Positions 16,434 to 25,137 of a stretch of DNA of 64,000 nucleotides are shown here, in pieces (positions within the stretch are counted from its first letter, which is position 1; each line of letters starts with the position of its first letter). The stretch is from positions 155,903-219,902 of the forward strand of contig JAMPIU010000053.1 in the NCBI GenBank assembly GCA_023667845.1, written 5' to 3'. Position numbers and translations under genes: made by a program. The notes beneath the pieces are model-generated. The model saw only the letters and a list, made by a program, of their open reading frames with translations. It did no database searches and had not been told where the DNA came from. This stretch comes from Dehalobacter sp. (GTDB taxonomy: Bacteria > Bacillota > Desulfitobacteriia > Desulfitobacteriales > Syntrophobotulaceae).

Positions 16434-17414
16434 ATGAATATTATGTTAAATAATTACTGCAACTTGAAATGTTCATATTGCTTTGCAAATTGTGATCCGA
16501 AAAACAAGGTCAATATTTCCGATGATAATTATCAATATATCATTAATTTTTTAAAAAAATCAGCGCATGTTGATTTAAGGTTGCTTGGGGGGGAGCCGAC
16601 ACTGCATCCGAACTTTGAAAAATGGGTGAATCAAGGAATCGATGATCCATTTTTTCGGAGAATCCAGGTTTTCACCAATGCCATTGCTTTTGATCATGCC
16701 TTGAGCCGATCTATAGCGGATAATAAAGTTTCATTCTTAATTAATTTGAATGGGCCTGATGTAATCGGTGAGTATCTATATAATAAGACAATAAGTAATG
16801 TAGAAAACCTTGTATTTGAATATCGGAGAAGAAATATCGAACCCCAGGTTACTCTCGGCATTAATATCTTTGAGCCGAATTTTAAATATCAATATATTAT
16901 TGAGCAAAGCAAAAGGCTAAAACTAAAAACCATCCGATACAGCATTACTGTACCCTCAGATAATAATCAGAAAGGCAGTCTTGAACATTACGAAAGTTTT
17001 GTAGCCGGATTAGCTGAGTTTTTAGATGATTGCCATAGAAACGGAATTTCTCCCCATGTTGATTGCAATAATCCGCCCAAGTGTATCTTTACAAATGAGC
17101 AGCTTGTAAATTTCATCTACTCGGGTTTTGATCTGATTCACAAGGGGATATGTTCGCCGGTTATGGATATAAGGCCCGACTTGAGCGTCGCCCGATGTTT
17201 CGTTTTTGAAGATTATCTGAGTGTGAATATACAAGACTTTAATACCGTTCAAGATGTCAACGATTTTTTTCTGCGTGAGATTGACAGTAAAAGATACAGT
17301 AACCCTCCGTTTAAGCAATGCCCCGGATGCAGGTTCTGGGACGAAAAGAAATGTATCGGCGGTTGTTTGGGCTATAGTATCAGGGGAAAATCATCTGCAT
17401 GCTGTGCCATATAG
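16434..17414 (+). CDS. second radical SAM protein of the cluster
   Basis: 326 aa. The CxxxCxxC motif comes at once (C-N-L-K-C-S-Y-C-F, Cys 9, 13, 16), so there is no N-terminal peptide-recognition domain. L-L-G-G-E-P-T is the GGEP motif. The C-terminus has a twitch/SPASM-like Cys group: A-R-C-F-V-F-E and C-P-G-C-R-F-W-D-E-K-K-C-I-G-G-C. GAGGAG precedes ATG. It is separated from the repeat protein by 74 bp with no terminator. It may act on the same substrate as the first enzyme, or on another. Confidence 0.85.
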   Translation: MNIMLNNYCNLKCSYCFANCDPKNKVNISDDNYQYIINFLKKSAHVDLRLLGGEPTLHPNFEKWVNQGIDDPFFRRIQVFTNAIAFDHALSRSIADNKVSFLINLNGPDVIGEYLYNKTISNVENLVFEYRRRNIEPQVTLGINIFEPNFKYQYIIEQSKRLKLKTIRYSITVPSDNNQKGSLEHYESFVAGLAEFLDDCHRNGISPHVDCNNPPKCIFTNEQLVNFIYSGFDLIHKGICSPVMDIRPDLSVARCFVFEDYLSVNIQDFNTVQDVNDFFLREIDSKRYSNPPFKQCPGCRFWDEKKCIGGCLGYSIRGKSSACCAI

Positions 17415-17659
17415 CTTTCTTTTCTACAATTTTACCATTCAAATATTGACAGTTTAAATTGACATGCGAATAGCTTTATGTTAACTTATAAAAAAAGCTA
17501 AACTTGATTATTACCTAAATAAAAGAATTTTATAAAGTTAGTTTCGGTTGGAATGGTTTTACCATTTTCAAGAGAAGCAGGCTCTGGGGTGGGAGGCTAA
17601 AGATATATTTGGCTGTCTGCCCTTTAATTATTTATACAGATAACCAAAACTGAATAAGT

Positions 17660-17790
17660 ATATGCGCTGAATCCGTAAGGAACGGGAGACCCAAACAATA
17701 GGGGTGAATCCAAAGCGGTTGCTTTGGTAGGGTTAAGCTCTTTCGACCCGAATCCGTCAGCTAATCTCGTAAGCGTTGGAAGAGAAGGTG
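17660..17790 (+). ncRNA. ydaO/yuaA-type cyclic di-AMP riboswitch
   Basis: The conserved blocks of the ydaO-yuaA aptamer are all present in order: CGCTGAATCCG, ACGGGAGACCCA, GGGGTGAATCC, AGGGTTAAGC, CGACCCGAATCCGTCAGCTAA and TCGTAAGCG, then GGAAGAGAAGG. The family binds c-di-AMP and usually turns expression off. A perfect terminator follows at 17841. The regulated genes are ablA-ablB, which make an osmolyte. That fits the known link between c-di-AMP and turgor. The upstream stretch 17415-17660 carries promoter-like TTGACA sites (17446, 17459) and no gene. Confidence 0.93.
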
Positions 17791-17840
17791 ATTGATATGC
17801 TTAATGACACCTTTAGTTAAGGTATATATTATTGGCATAC

Positions 17841-17868
17841 GCTGCAGATACTTCTCTGCAGCTTTTTG
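17841..17868 (+). terminator. riboswitch expression-platform terminator
   Basis: GCTGCAGA (17841-17848) and TCTGCAGC (17855-17862) pair perfectly around a 6-nt loop and are followed by TTTTTG. It lies about 50 nt behind the c-di-AMP aptamer and about 65 nt before the ablA start, as expected for a ligand-controlled terminator. Confidence 0.88.
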
Positions 17869-17934
17869 TTTTGTATACCACAAATGTTGAGGATGACAAT
17901 CCTCGATGAGAATCTGAAGGGGGAATTAAATAAT

Positions 17935-19218
17935 ATGCAAAGAAATTATAGTGATATACCCTTATATAAAAATGTAACGGAAGAACAATGGCAGGACTGG
18001 CAGTGGCAGATTTCCAACAGAATCACAAGGATTGAGCAATTGGAACAGGTGGTCAAGCTTACTCAGGATGAGCGTCAGGGAGTGGCGGTAAGTCTAAAAA
18101 AATTACGCATGGCAATAACACCCTATTATTCTACACTTATGGATCCAAATGACGAACATTGCCCGGTAAGACGGCAAGCAATTCCAACGATTCATGAAAC
18201 CAAAATATCCAAGTTCGACTGTAGTGACCCGCTGCATGAAACAGCCGACTCGCCGGTTCCCGGCCTTACTCACAGATATCCCGATCGTGTGCTGTTGCTT
18301 ATCACTGATCAGTGTTCAATGTATTGCCGCCACTGTACAAGAAGACGATTTGCCGGGCAAGAGGATAAGGCGCTTTCCCTGGATAATATCAAACGGGCAA
18401 TCAACTATATTAAAGCGCATAAAGAAGTCAGGGATGTGCTTTTGTCGGGCGGGGATCCATTGTGTCTCTCTGATGACAAGCTGGAAGCAATTATAAAATC
18501 AATTCGGGAAATTAAACACGTGGAAATAATTCGCATAGGCACTAGAACACCGGTTGTCATGCCTCAGAGAATCACTGATAAGCTCTGCACAATGCTGAAA
18601 AAATACCATCCAATTTGGCTGAATACGCACTTTAACCACCCCAAGGAACTGACAGCTGAGGCCAGGGAGGCCTGCGAAAAATTGATTGACGCAGGAATAC
18701 CTTTAGGCAACCAGTCGGTGCTTCTAAAAGGCATTAACGATTGTTCGTATATTATGCGCGATTTGGTGCAAAAACTGGTAAGCTCCAGAATCAGACCATA
18801 TTACCTTTATCAGTGTGACCTTTCAGAAGGAATAGAGCATTTCAGAACTCCGGTTTCCGTGGGAATAGAAATCATGGAAATGCTGCGTGGACATACCTCA
18901 GGGTTAGCCATTCCACAGTTTGTTGTGGACGCTCCGGGAGGTGGAGGGAAGATTCCGGTCAATCCACAATACTTGATTTCATATTCTCCTGAAAAGGTTA
19001 TTCTTAGAAATTTCGAAGGTGTGATTTGCGCGTATACAGAACCAAAGAATAAAACGCACCAGTGCCAAAAATGCGGCACGTGCGGTAAATTCAAGAATAA
19101 AGAATCTCGGGGATTAGAAAAGTTATACAGAGATGAACAAGTATGTTTGATCCCAAGTGTAAACGTAAGACTCAACAAGAGGGAGGGCTTCCATGAATAT
19201 AGAACAAGACGACTGTAA
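17935..19218 (+). CDS. ablA: lysine 2,3-aminomutase
   Basis: About 427 aa. It converts L-lysine to L-beta-lysine using SAM, a 4Fe-4S cluster and PLP. The cluster motif is C-S-M-Y-C-R-H-C-T-R-R; S-G-G-D-P-L follows; the PLP-lysine region reads P-G-G-G-G-K-I-P-V-N-P; and C-terminal C-Q-K-C-G-T-C can bind zinc. The reading frame extends to 17866 across the terminator, but ATG 17935 with AAGGGGG 10 nt upstream is the sensible start. It overlaps ablB by 26 bp. The pair makes N-epsilon-acetyl-beta-lysine, a compatible solute. Confidence 0.93.
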   Translation: MQRNYSDIPLYKNVTEEQWQDWQWQISNRITRIEQLEQVVKLTQDERQGVAVSLKKLRMAITPYYSTLMDPNDEHCPVRRQAIPTIHETKISKFDCSDPLHETADSPVPGLTHRYPDRVLLLITDQCSMYCRHCTRRRFAGQEDKALSLDNIKRAINYIKAHKEVRDVLLSGGDPLCLSDDKLEAIIKSIREIKHVEIIRIGTRTPVVMPQRITDKLCTMLKKYHPIWLNTHFNHPKELTAEAREACEKLIDAGIPLGNQSVLLKGINDCSYIMRDLVQKLVSSRIRPYYLYQCDLSEGIEHFRTPVSVGIEIMEMLRGHTSGLAIPQFVVDAPGGGGKIPVNPQYLISYSPEKVILRNFEGVICAYTEPKNKTHQCQKCGTCGKFKNKESRGLEKLYRDEQVCLIPSVNVRLNKREGFHEYRTRRL

Positions 19219-20044
19219 GAATTTTTATACAAACTTTTCGGGTGTGGACATGTACGTGGATTATCGCAATAAAAGGCTTAAAATATTAAGTCATTCTCTT
19301 CTGTCTGAGTTGATAATCAAAGAGATTATTGATTATTCCAAAAAAGAAAACCTGGGTAAAATTATTGCGAATTGTCATAAACAAGATCTTAGTATCTTTG
19401 AGGAATGCGGATTTGTAGCGGAGGGGATTATCGACGGTTTTTTTCAGGGAGAGGATGCAACCTGTATGTCGTTTTTTCTTGATAAGAAACGGGAAAACTC
19501 ACTCTATGGGGAGAAAGAAAACAGAATTATTGATTATTGCGTTAAGAATACCAATAAATTCGAGCTGACTAAGAATAAAAACTATACGATGAGGCAGGCC
19601 GTTCCGGACGATATTCCCCAGATGATTCAGCTTTTTCAAACGGTATTTGAAACCTATCCAACTCCTATTTTTAGCAGAGAGTATCTTCAAGAAGTCATGC
19701 GGGATTATGTATTGTTTATGGTGGCGGAAGAGGGAGCTGGAATTATTAGTATTGCTTCGGCGGTTCTAGATAAACGACACATGAATGCTGAAATAACTGA
19801 TTGCGCCACTTATCCGAAGTATAGTGGAAAAAACATATTAAGCGAATTAATATTCCAACTGGAAACGCAATTGAAACGTAATGGTTTTGCTACATCATAT
19901 AGCCTTGCAAGGGCTAATAATCTTGGAATTAATCGGTCATTAAGCAAGCTGGGCTATATGTATCGCGGTAGGCTTATTAACAACTGCAATATTTGCGGCG
20001 GTTTTGAAGATATGAATATTTGGGTAAAAATATTAAGCAAGTAA
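19193..20044 (+). CDS. ablB: beta-lysine N-acetyltransferase
   Basis: 283 aa; the product acetylates beta-lysine at the epsilon amino group with acetyl-CoA. The C-terminal half is a GNAT domain: Y-T-M-R-Q-A-V-P-D-D-I-P-Q-M-I-Q-L-F starts it, and A-E-I-T-D-C-A-T-Y-P-K-Y-S-G-K-N is the acetyl-CoA site region typical of AblB. The N-terminal 120 residues are the extra domain found in this family. The start lies inside ablA behind GGGAGGG, indicating translational coupling. Confidence 0.9.
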   Translation: MNIEQDDCKNFYTNFSGVDMYVDYRNKRLKILSHSLLSELIIKEIIDYSKKENLGKIIANCHKQDLSIFEECGFVAEGIIDGFFQGEDATCMSFFLDKKRENSLYGEKENRIIDYCVKNTNKFELTKNKNYTMRQAVPDDIPQMIQLFQTVFETYPTPIFSREYLQEVMRDYVLFMVAEEGAGIISIASAVLDKRHMNAEITDCATYPKYSGKNILSELIFQLETQLKRNGFATSYSLARANNLGINRSLSKLGYMYRGRLINNCNICGGFEDMNIWVKILSK

Positions 20045-20049
20045 ATTAT

Positions 20050-20100
20050 AGGACATTAACCTATCATTGAAACCATCAATAGCTGGCTAATGTCCTTTAT
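20050..20100 (+). terminator. terminator after ablAB
   Basis: AGGACATTA (20050-20058) and TAATGTCCT (20088-20096) are perfect complements with internal CC/GG pairing possible, followed by TTTATT. Confidence 0.75.
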
Positions 20101-20148
20101 TCATAAGTTTTATGATCTATAATGAGGAATTAGCTTGACTACGAAGGT

Positions 20149-20176
20149 TTGAGCATTACTTAATTTTTGGTATAAT
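20149..20176 (+). promoter_or_regulatory. sigma-A type promoter
   Basis: TTGAGC (20149-20154), a 16-bp spacer, and TATAAT (20171-20176), about 45 bp before the hypothetical gene at 20223. Confidence 0.6.
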
Positions 20177-20222
20177 TACTATTAAGATATTTCGGTATTT
20201 AAGGTAAGTAGGAGGTTTTCTA

Positions 20223-20630
20223 ATGGAAGAATGGAAAAGGCAGATACTTGACGCGGTTAAATCCGGACGTGCAAGTTTAGCAAATGAATATGCCCATGCG
20301 GCAATACAAAATCCAGAGAATGAGATTTCTTTTGGGGAATTTATGTGCGGCAAAAAATACTATATGGGGGTTATCGCTAAAAACAATGTTGAGGCTCATT
20401 TATTATACCCCGATACGAAGGACCGGCTCGAACTTGGGACGGGCGATGTAATCACAGTTAAATATGGTGATTTATATATAGTAGGTATATTTACGCTTTC
20501 AGACGATGAGATCGGAATAAAGACGTTGACGAGTGTGGATTGTCAAGGGGAAGAAGATTTTGTTCAATTACGTAATGGTGGAGCTAACCATGTCGCTTTT
20601 CTTTTCCATGTTCCAAAGGATGAGAGATAG
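20223..20630 (+). CDS. hypothetical protein
   Basis: 135 aa, soluble, with AGGAGG before ATG and its own promoter. It starts with an amphipathic helix (E-E-W-K-R-Q-I-L-D-A-V-K-S-G), then a beta-rich segment: K-Y-Y-M-G-V-I, then D-V-I-T-V-K-Y-G-D-L-Y-I-V-G-I-F. There is no signal peptide, no Cys cluster and no motif I recognise. It stands alone between the ablAB terminator and the c-di-GMP riboswitch. Confidence 0.7.
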   Translation: MEEWKRQILDAVKSGRASLANEYAHAAIQNPENEISFGEFMCGKKYYMGVIAKNNVEAHLLYPDTKDRLELGTGDVITVKYGDLYIVGIFTLSDDEIGIKTLTSVDCQGEEDFVQLRNGGANHVAFLFHVPKDER

Positions 20631-20779
20631 CCTGATTTGCGAAAGGATCATATTAAAAGCAAAATACTTAAGATAAATAACTGGACAATTCAGCATAAAA
20701 TGGATATATTCAGGGTATTCAAAAGAAAAATTATTTGTTATAATATAAAAGCTTAAGCAAAAATAACAATATAAAGTTG

Positions 20780-20878
20780 TACGAGTTGGTGCAAACTTCG
20801 TGAAAGTGAAGGACGCTAAAGCTATGGGTCTAAGGCTGCTTGTAAGTTGCTATGATTGCCAGGCTGCAAGTAATTGAA
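20780..20878 (+). ncRNA. GEMM-I cyclic di-GMP riboswitch
   Basis: The sequence carries the class I blocks in order: GTGCAAACTTCGTGAAAGTG (GAAA tetraloop side), GGACGCTAAAGC, GGGTCTAAGG, a variable stem, TATGATTGCCAGGCTGC. These match the two-helix aptamer with tetraloop-receptor contact. A terminator follows and then nhaB, so c-di-GMP probably controls a sodium/proton antiporter. A change in specificity to another cyclic dinucleotide cannot be excluded without testing. Confidence 0.88.
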
Positions 20879-20890
20879 CTTCTTGGGGGG

Positions 20891-20922
20891 GAGTAGTTCC
20901 ATTTTGGATTACTCTCTTTTTT
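20891..20922 (+). terminator. expression-platform terminator of the GEMM-I switch
   Basis: GAGTAGTTCCA (20891-20901) pairs with TGGATTACTC (20905-20914) with one bulge, followed by CTTTTTT. It lies 13 nt behind the aptamer and 35 nt before the nhaB start. Confidence 0.82.
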
Positions 20923-20956
20923 ATGTCTTTTATTTTCACTTGGGAGGATGGTACAT

Positions 20957-22462
20957 ATGAAACAAATGGGCATCGGACAAGCATTCAGAGCAAATTTTCT
21001 GGGTCACGCTCCGGACTGGTACAAAAGAGCAATTCTTGCTTTTCTGTTATTGAACCCTATTTTGATGGTTACCGCCGGTATGTATGTTACCGGTTGGGTG
21101 TTGATTGTCGAATTCATTTTTACCCTGGCAATGGCGTTAAAATGTTATCCGCTTCCTGCCGGTGGGCTTCTGGCGATCGAAGCCGTTGTGATTGGACTTA
21201 CCAACCCTCAAACGGTCTATCACGAAGTTGAAACAAACCTGCCGGTTATTCTTCTTCTGATGTTCATGGTTGCTGGGATCTATTTTATGAAAGAAGGTCT
21301 TGTGTACCTGTTTTCCAAGATCCTTACTAAAGTACACTCTAAAGTCGCGCTTTCATTCCTGTTCGCTGTACTGGGTGCGGTTCTTTCCGCGTTTTTGGAC
21401 GCGCTGACCGTAACGGCAGTGATTATCGCCGTGGCCTATGGTTTCTATAACATCTTCCACAAGTTTGCTTCCGGCGAAAAAGTATACGAGAAGTATGACA
21501 TCAATCACGACCATAGTGTTGATGAGAAATATCATGAGGACCTGGACGAGTTTCGTGGTTTTCTGCGTAATCTTATGATGCATGGCGCTGTGGGCACTGC
21601 GCTGGGCGGAGCAATAACGCTGGTTGGTGAACCGCAGAACCTGTTGATTGGCTCCATTATGAAATGGGACTTCGTAGATTTCTTTATACAATGTGCCCCT
21701 GTGTCTATCCCGGTATTGATTGTTGGTCTTCTGACCGCCATTATCCTTGAAGTTACCAATTTCTGGGGGTACGGCTACCAGCTTCCTGAGTCTGTGCGAA
21801 AGGTTATGGAAGATGATGTAAAAGTCAAAGATGCCGCCAGGAATATGCGCGGACGTGTACGCCTGATTGTTATGGCTTTGTGCGGCGTTCTGCTGATCTT
21901 CTCCTTGGCACTGCACCTGGCGGAAGTAGGTATTATTGGTCTGATGATTATTATCCTGCTTACCGCTTTCAACGGGGTTACTGAAGAAAAGCGCATTGGT
22001 CATGCGTTTGAAGAAGCACTGCCGTTTACTGCGCTGCTGGTCATATTTTTTGCCGTCGTTGCGGTTATTCATGACCAGCATTTGTTTACGCCGATTATTC
22101 AATGGGTACTGAACATGGAAGGACAAAATCAGCTGGTCGCTTTTTTTGCGGCCAATGGTGTCCTTTCGGCAATCAGTGACAACGTTTTTGTCGCTACGGT
22201 ATATATGACTGAAACACAGCAAGCGTTTGAAGCCGGAGGCATTGCGCTGGAGCAGTACAACAAGCTGGCAGTTGCCATTAACATGGGTACAAATATCCCT
22301 TCCGTTGCCACACCAAACGGTCAGGCGGCGTTTCTGTTCATCTTGACTTCCGCTCTAGCTCCGCTGATTCGCCTGTCTTACTTGGAAATGGTAAAGCTGG
22401 CTCTGCCTTACGCCGTCGTTATGACTCTTACAGGTCTGCTGGCAACAATGTACCTGTTGTAA
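20957..22462 (+). CDS. nhaB: Na+/H+ antiporter NhaB
   Basis: About 501 aa, close to the 510-odd usual for NhaB. The N-terminus ([14 protein letters not shown]), [24 protein letters not shown] and [10 protein letters not shown] match the family closely. About 12 membrane helices are expected; the protein exports sodium in exchange for protons. ATG 20957 is used because TGGGAGGA abuts the earlier ATG. NhaB is best known from gammaproteobacteria; the richer GC and codon choice here hint at acquisition, but this is not tested. Confidence 0.92.
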   Translation: MKQMGIGQAFRANFLGHAPDWYKRAILAFLLLNPILMVTAGMYVTGWVLIVEFIFTLAMALKCYPLPAGGLLAIEAVVIGLTNPQTVYHEVETNLPVILLLMFMVAGIYFMKEGLVYLFSKILTKVHSKVALSFLFAVLGAVLSAFLDALTVTAVIIAVAYGFYNIFHKFASGEKVYEKYDINHDHSVDEKYHEDLDEFRGFLRNLMMHGAVGTALGGAITLVGEPQNLLIGSIMKWDFVDFFIQCAPVSIPVLIVGLLTAIILEVTNFWGYGYQLPESVRKVMEDDVKVKDAARNMRGRVRLIVMALCGVLLIFSLALHLAEVGIIGLMIIILLTAFNGVTEEKRIGHAFEEALPFTALLVIFFAVVAVIHDQHLFTPIIQWVLNMEGQNQLVAFFAANGVLSAISDNVFVATVYMTETQQAFEAGGIALEQYNKLAVAINMGTNIPSVATPNGQAAFLFILTSALAPLIRLSYLEMVKLALPYAVVMTLTGLLATMYLL

Positions 22463-22530
22463 CATCTTCTTCAGGTTCTTCTTTAGTTGTAAGCAAGAGC
22501 AGAGCAGGGTTTATCGCATGTTTTCAGCTC

Positions 22531-22559
22531 TTGACACAAATGACAATATGCAATATTCT
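22531..22559 (+). promoter_or_regulatory. sigma-A type promoter for the NhaD/ArsB-family permease
   Basis: A perfect TTGACA (22531-22536), a 17-bp spacer and TATTCT (22554-22559). The predicted transcript start leaves a leader of about 155 nt. Confidence 0.65.
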
Positions 22560-22565
22560 TTCGTT

Positions 22566-22708
22566 AGGTCGAGTTGTCTGTAAGCTCTTGGTAAAGCGCA
22601 TTGAAATGAATTAAAACGTGTTAAAGCAACCATACTGATTAGTGCTCAAGGATGTTAACTTTTGGGGTGGGAAGTCTTTATTGATGCTTTCCGCTTTTTT
22701 TATCTAAA
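22566..22708 (+). ncRNA. unclassified 5' leader with attenuator-like hairpin
   Basis: The leader before the permease ends in GGGAAG (22669-22674) ... CTTTCC (22687-22692) followed by a long T-run, a terminator-like end just upstream of the ribosome site. I do not recognise a known aptamer in it. As the downstream gene is an ion transporter, a cation-responsive or second-messenger switch is conceivable. Confidence 0.45.
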
Positions 22709-22722
22709 AGTGGAGGAGAAAG

Positions 22723-24006
22723 ATGTCACATAATACTCAAGTTATAGTTGCAGCGGTAATTTTTTTAACCACCTATGCTTTTATAATAAGCGAGAAAATA
22801 CATAGAACGGTGGTCGCTTTGGTCGGGAGTGCCCTTGTCATTTTAATAGGCATTCTAAACCAAGAGGAAGCAATTGGAGCAATAGATTTTAACACCATAG
22901 GTTTACTCATTGGGATGATGATCATCGTCGGCATTACCCGTCGCACAGGTGTGTTTGAATTCCTGGCCTTAAAAGCGGCGAAGCTGGCAAAGGGAGATCC
23001 ATGGCTGATTATGCTGTTCTTGGCAATTCTAACAGCAATCGCATCTGCGTTTCTGGATAATGTGACGACGGTAATGCTTATGGTCCCTGTTACATTTTCG
23101 ATAACTGAAAAACTCGATATAAATCCTATTCCATTTTTGCTTACGCAAGTTATTGCCTCAAATATTGGGGGAACGGCTACGTTAATTGGTGATCCGCCGA
23201 ACATTATGATCGGCAGCGCCACAGGCCTTACCTTTGTCGATTTTATCCTTAATCTAGGTGGGGCTATTGTAATAATCTTTATAGCGACGATGGTTGCTTT
23301 GAAATTTATTTATCGGAAATCGTTACGTGTGGATGATAATAAAAAAGTAAAAATTATGTCCTTGGATGAAAGTCGAGCGATCAAGGATCACCTTCTTTTG
23401 CGCAAATGCTTAGTTGTGCTTGCTGTTACAATAATAGGTTTTATGCTGCATGGTATGTTGCATCTGGAATCCGCGACGATCGCGTTGGCTGGTGCCAGCC
23501 TTTTATTATTAATCACCCGTGAGGAGCCGGAAGATATCCTTTTGTCAGTCGAATGGCCAACTATCTTTTTCTTTGCCGGACTGTTTGTACTGGTCGGGGC
23601 TTTAGGGCATGTAGGGATTATTGAATGGATTGCGAAAAAGGCACTGGATGCTACCGGTGGTTCGTTACCATTAACGACGATGTCCGTTCTATGGTTGTCT
23701 GCTATTGCTTCAGCATTTGTAGATAACATCCCCTTTGTTGCCACCATGATTCCTTTGATTCAAAAGATAGGGGAAATGGGCGGGATAGAAAACCTAAGAC
23801 CATTATGGTGGGCGCTTTCATTAGGGGCTTGTTTGGGAGGAAATGGGACTTTAATCGGGGCATCCGCTAATGTGATCGTTGCCGGGCTTGCGGAAAAGCA
23901 GGGTTTTTCAATTACGTTTAAAATGTTTTTTAAACTGGGTTTTCCTTTAATGTTACTTTCGATAGTAATAGCCTCAGTGTATGTCTACTTTGTTTACTTG
24001 TTTTAA
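22723..24006 (+). CDS. ArsB/NhaD-family ion permease
   Basis: 427 aa with 10-12 predicted helices. Repeated family motifs are visible: L-D-N-V-T-T-V-M-L-M-V-P in the first half, N-I-G-G-T-A-T-L-I-G-D-P-P-N-I-M-I-G, and in the second half F-V-D-N-I-P-F-V-A-T-M-I-P and G-N-G-T-L-I-G-A-S-A-N-V. These fit the ArsB/NhaD (ion transporter) superfamily. It sits with nhaB and far from the ars genes, so sodium/proton exchange or anion export is more likely than arsenite export. The substrate is not determinable here. Confidence 0.85.
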   Translation: MSHNTQVIVAAVIFLTTYAFIISEKIHRTVVALVGSALVILIGILNQEEAIGAIDFNTIGLLIGMMIIVGITRRTGVFEFLALKAAKLAKGDPWLIMLFLAILTAIASAFLDNVTTVMLMVPVTFSITEKLDINPIPFLLTQVIASNIGGTATLIGDPPNIMIGSATGLTFVDFILNLGGAIVIIFIATMVALKFIYRKSLRVDDNKKVKIMSLDESRAIKDHLLLRKCLVVLAVTIIGFMLHGMLHLESATIALAGASLLLLITREEPEDILLSVEWPTIFFFAGLFVLVGALGHVGIIEWIAKKALDATGGSLPLTTMSVLWLSAIASAFVDNIPFVATMIPLIQKIGEMGGIENLRPLWWALSLGACLGGNGTLIGASANVIVAGLAEKQGFSITFKMFFKLGFPLMLLSIVIASVYVYFVYLF

Positions 24007-24173
24007 GTATAATACTATTGAGCACTTTTCTTATTAAAGCATCATCTTAGAATATTTAGTTGTTCTAAGTCAGAAAGAATTTTTGTAGCAGAAGTCTTCA
24101 AACCTAATCTTATATCAAAGACAATAATATTAATACCATCTTTATGACAATTTAGCTAAAATAGCGGTGAATG

Positions 24174-24208
24174 AGCGGCGGCATTTTTGAAAATAGAATG
24201 CCGCCGCT
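24174..24208 (+). terminator. strong GC-rich terminator, probably bidirectional
   Basis: AGCGGCGGCATT (24174-24185) and AATGCCGCCGCT (24197-24208) are perfect 12-bp complements around an 11-nt loop with T-rich flanks. The remaining gene-free bases between 24007 and 24320 show nothing else I can name. Confidence 0.8.
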
Positions 24209-24324
24209 TTGCATCTATTTGGTATTGACTACCGCCAATTCCTTATAGAGAAAGGCCAAAAAGCTATGACACCAAAAGGAGTAGATTTTTTCTATAGTAG
24301 TATATTTTTTAGATGTAGTTTTTG

Positions 24325-24378
24325 TTGACAGAGGCCTGGAATGCCTGCTATTATTTTTTATAGACCATGTGGTCTATA
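24325..24378 (+). promoter_or_regulatory. tetR promoter with 9-2-9 palindromic operator
   Basis: TTGACA (24325-24330), 18-bp spacer, TATTAT (24349-24354). The perfect palindrome TATAGACCA-TG-TGGTCTATA (24359-24378) covers the expected transcription start, an ideal TetR autoregulation site. The same half-site TAGACCA could be searched genome-wide to find its targets. Confidence 0.8.
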
Positions 24379-24404
24379 AAGCATTATAGAGGATCGGTGA
24401 TGTA

Positions 24405-25043
24405 TTGAATGAAAAATCGTTTGAAAGAAAAACAGAGGTACTTGAGGCTGCGTTAAATGAATTTACTGCAAAAAGCTATCAAGACGCGTCGCTAAATACC
24501 ATTATCAAAAATGCCGGTATCAGCAAGGGGACGTTCTACTACCATTTTGAGGACAAACAGGCGCTTTATCTATATTTGCTTGAATCCTCAGTAAAAACAA
24601 AATGGGAATTTATCAACGATAAGATTTATCATAACCCGGAATTAAATGCAGGCGGGAACATTTTTGATAATTTCAAACTGCAGGCACGGCTAGCAGCTGA
24701 GTTTGCCGCAATGCAACCCCAATATCACAAGCTTAGCCGGATGTTTTCAAGAGAACAGGGCAACCCAATATACATCGCCGCCAAAGACCTGCTGGGCGGC
24801 GATACGGAAGAAATTCTTGCCGCATTGATAGACAAGGCAATTGAGGCTGGCAGCCTAAAAAAAGAGTATTCCAGAGATTTTTTGGTTAAAATCTTAAGCT
24901 ATCTTTTTTTACATTTTGATGAAATATTTGATAGAGATGAAGATTCTGACCTTGACAGGATGCTTTCAAATCTTGATTCATATGTTGATTTTATTCAGTA
25001 CGGAATGAGCGGCAATAATATTAAGCATTCCTGTAATGAATGA
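24405..25043 (+). CDS. TetR/AcrR-family transcriptional regulator
   Basis: 212 aa from TTG. The N-terminal helix-turn-helix reads V-L-E-A-A-L-N-E-F ... S-L-N-T-I-I-K-N-A-G-I-S-K-G-T-F-Y-Y-H-F-E-D-K, textbook TetR. The C-terminal ligand domain (about 60-212) is all helical. Such genes usually precede an efflux or enzyme operon they repress. Here an IS110-type element begins within 30 bp, so the natural partner has been displaced or lost. Confidence 0.9.
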   Translation: MNEKSFERKTEVLEAALNEFTAKSYQDASLNTIIKNAGISKGTFYYHFEDKQALYLYLLESSVKTKWEFINDKIYHNPELNAGGNIFDNFKLQARLAAEFAAMQPQYHKLSRMFSREQGNPIYIAAKDLLGGDTEEILAALIDKAIEAGSLKKEYSRDFLVKILSYLFLHFDEIFDRDEDSDLDRMLSNLDSYVDFIQYGMSGNNIKHSCNE

Positions 25044-25137
25044 AAATGATCTTTGAGAAATAAACAACCCCCTGCTATGATTTAAGTGTGCCTGACAAAC
25101 GCACAAAAAACATAGAAAATCAGGGGGATGTAAGCAG

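Noticed and set aside
21353..22222. 289-aa open frame antisense to nhaB
   Set aside because: It mirrors the nhaB codons, is rich in Gln/His/Asn without domain character, and nhaB is certain.
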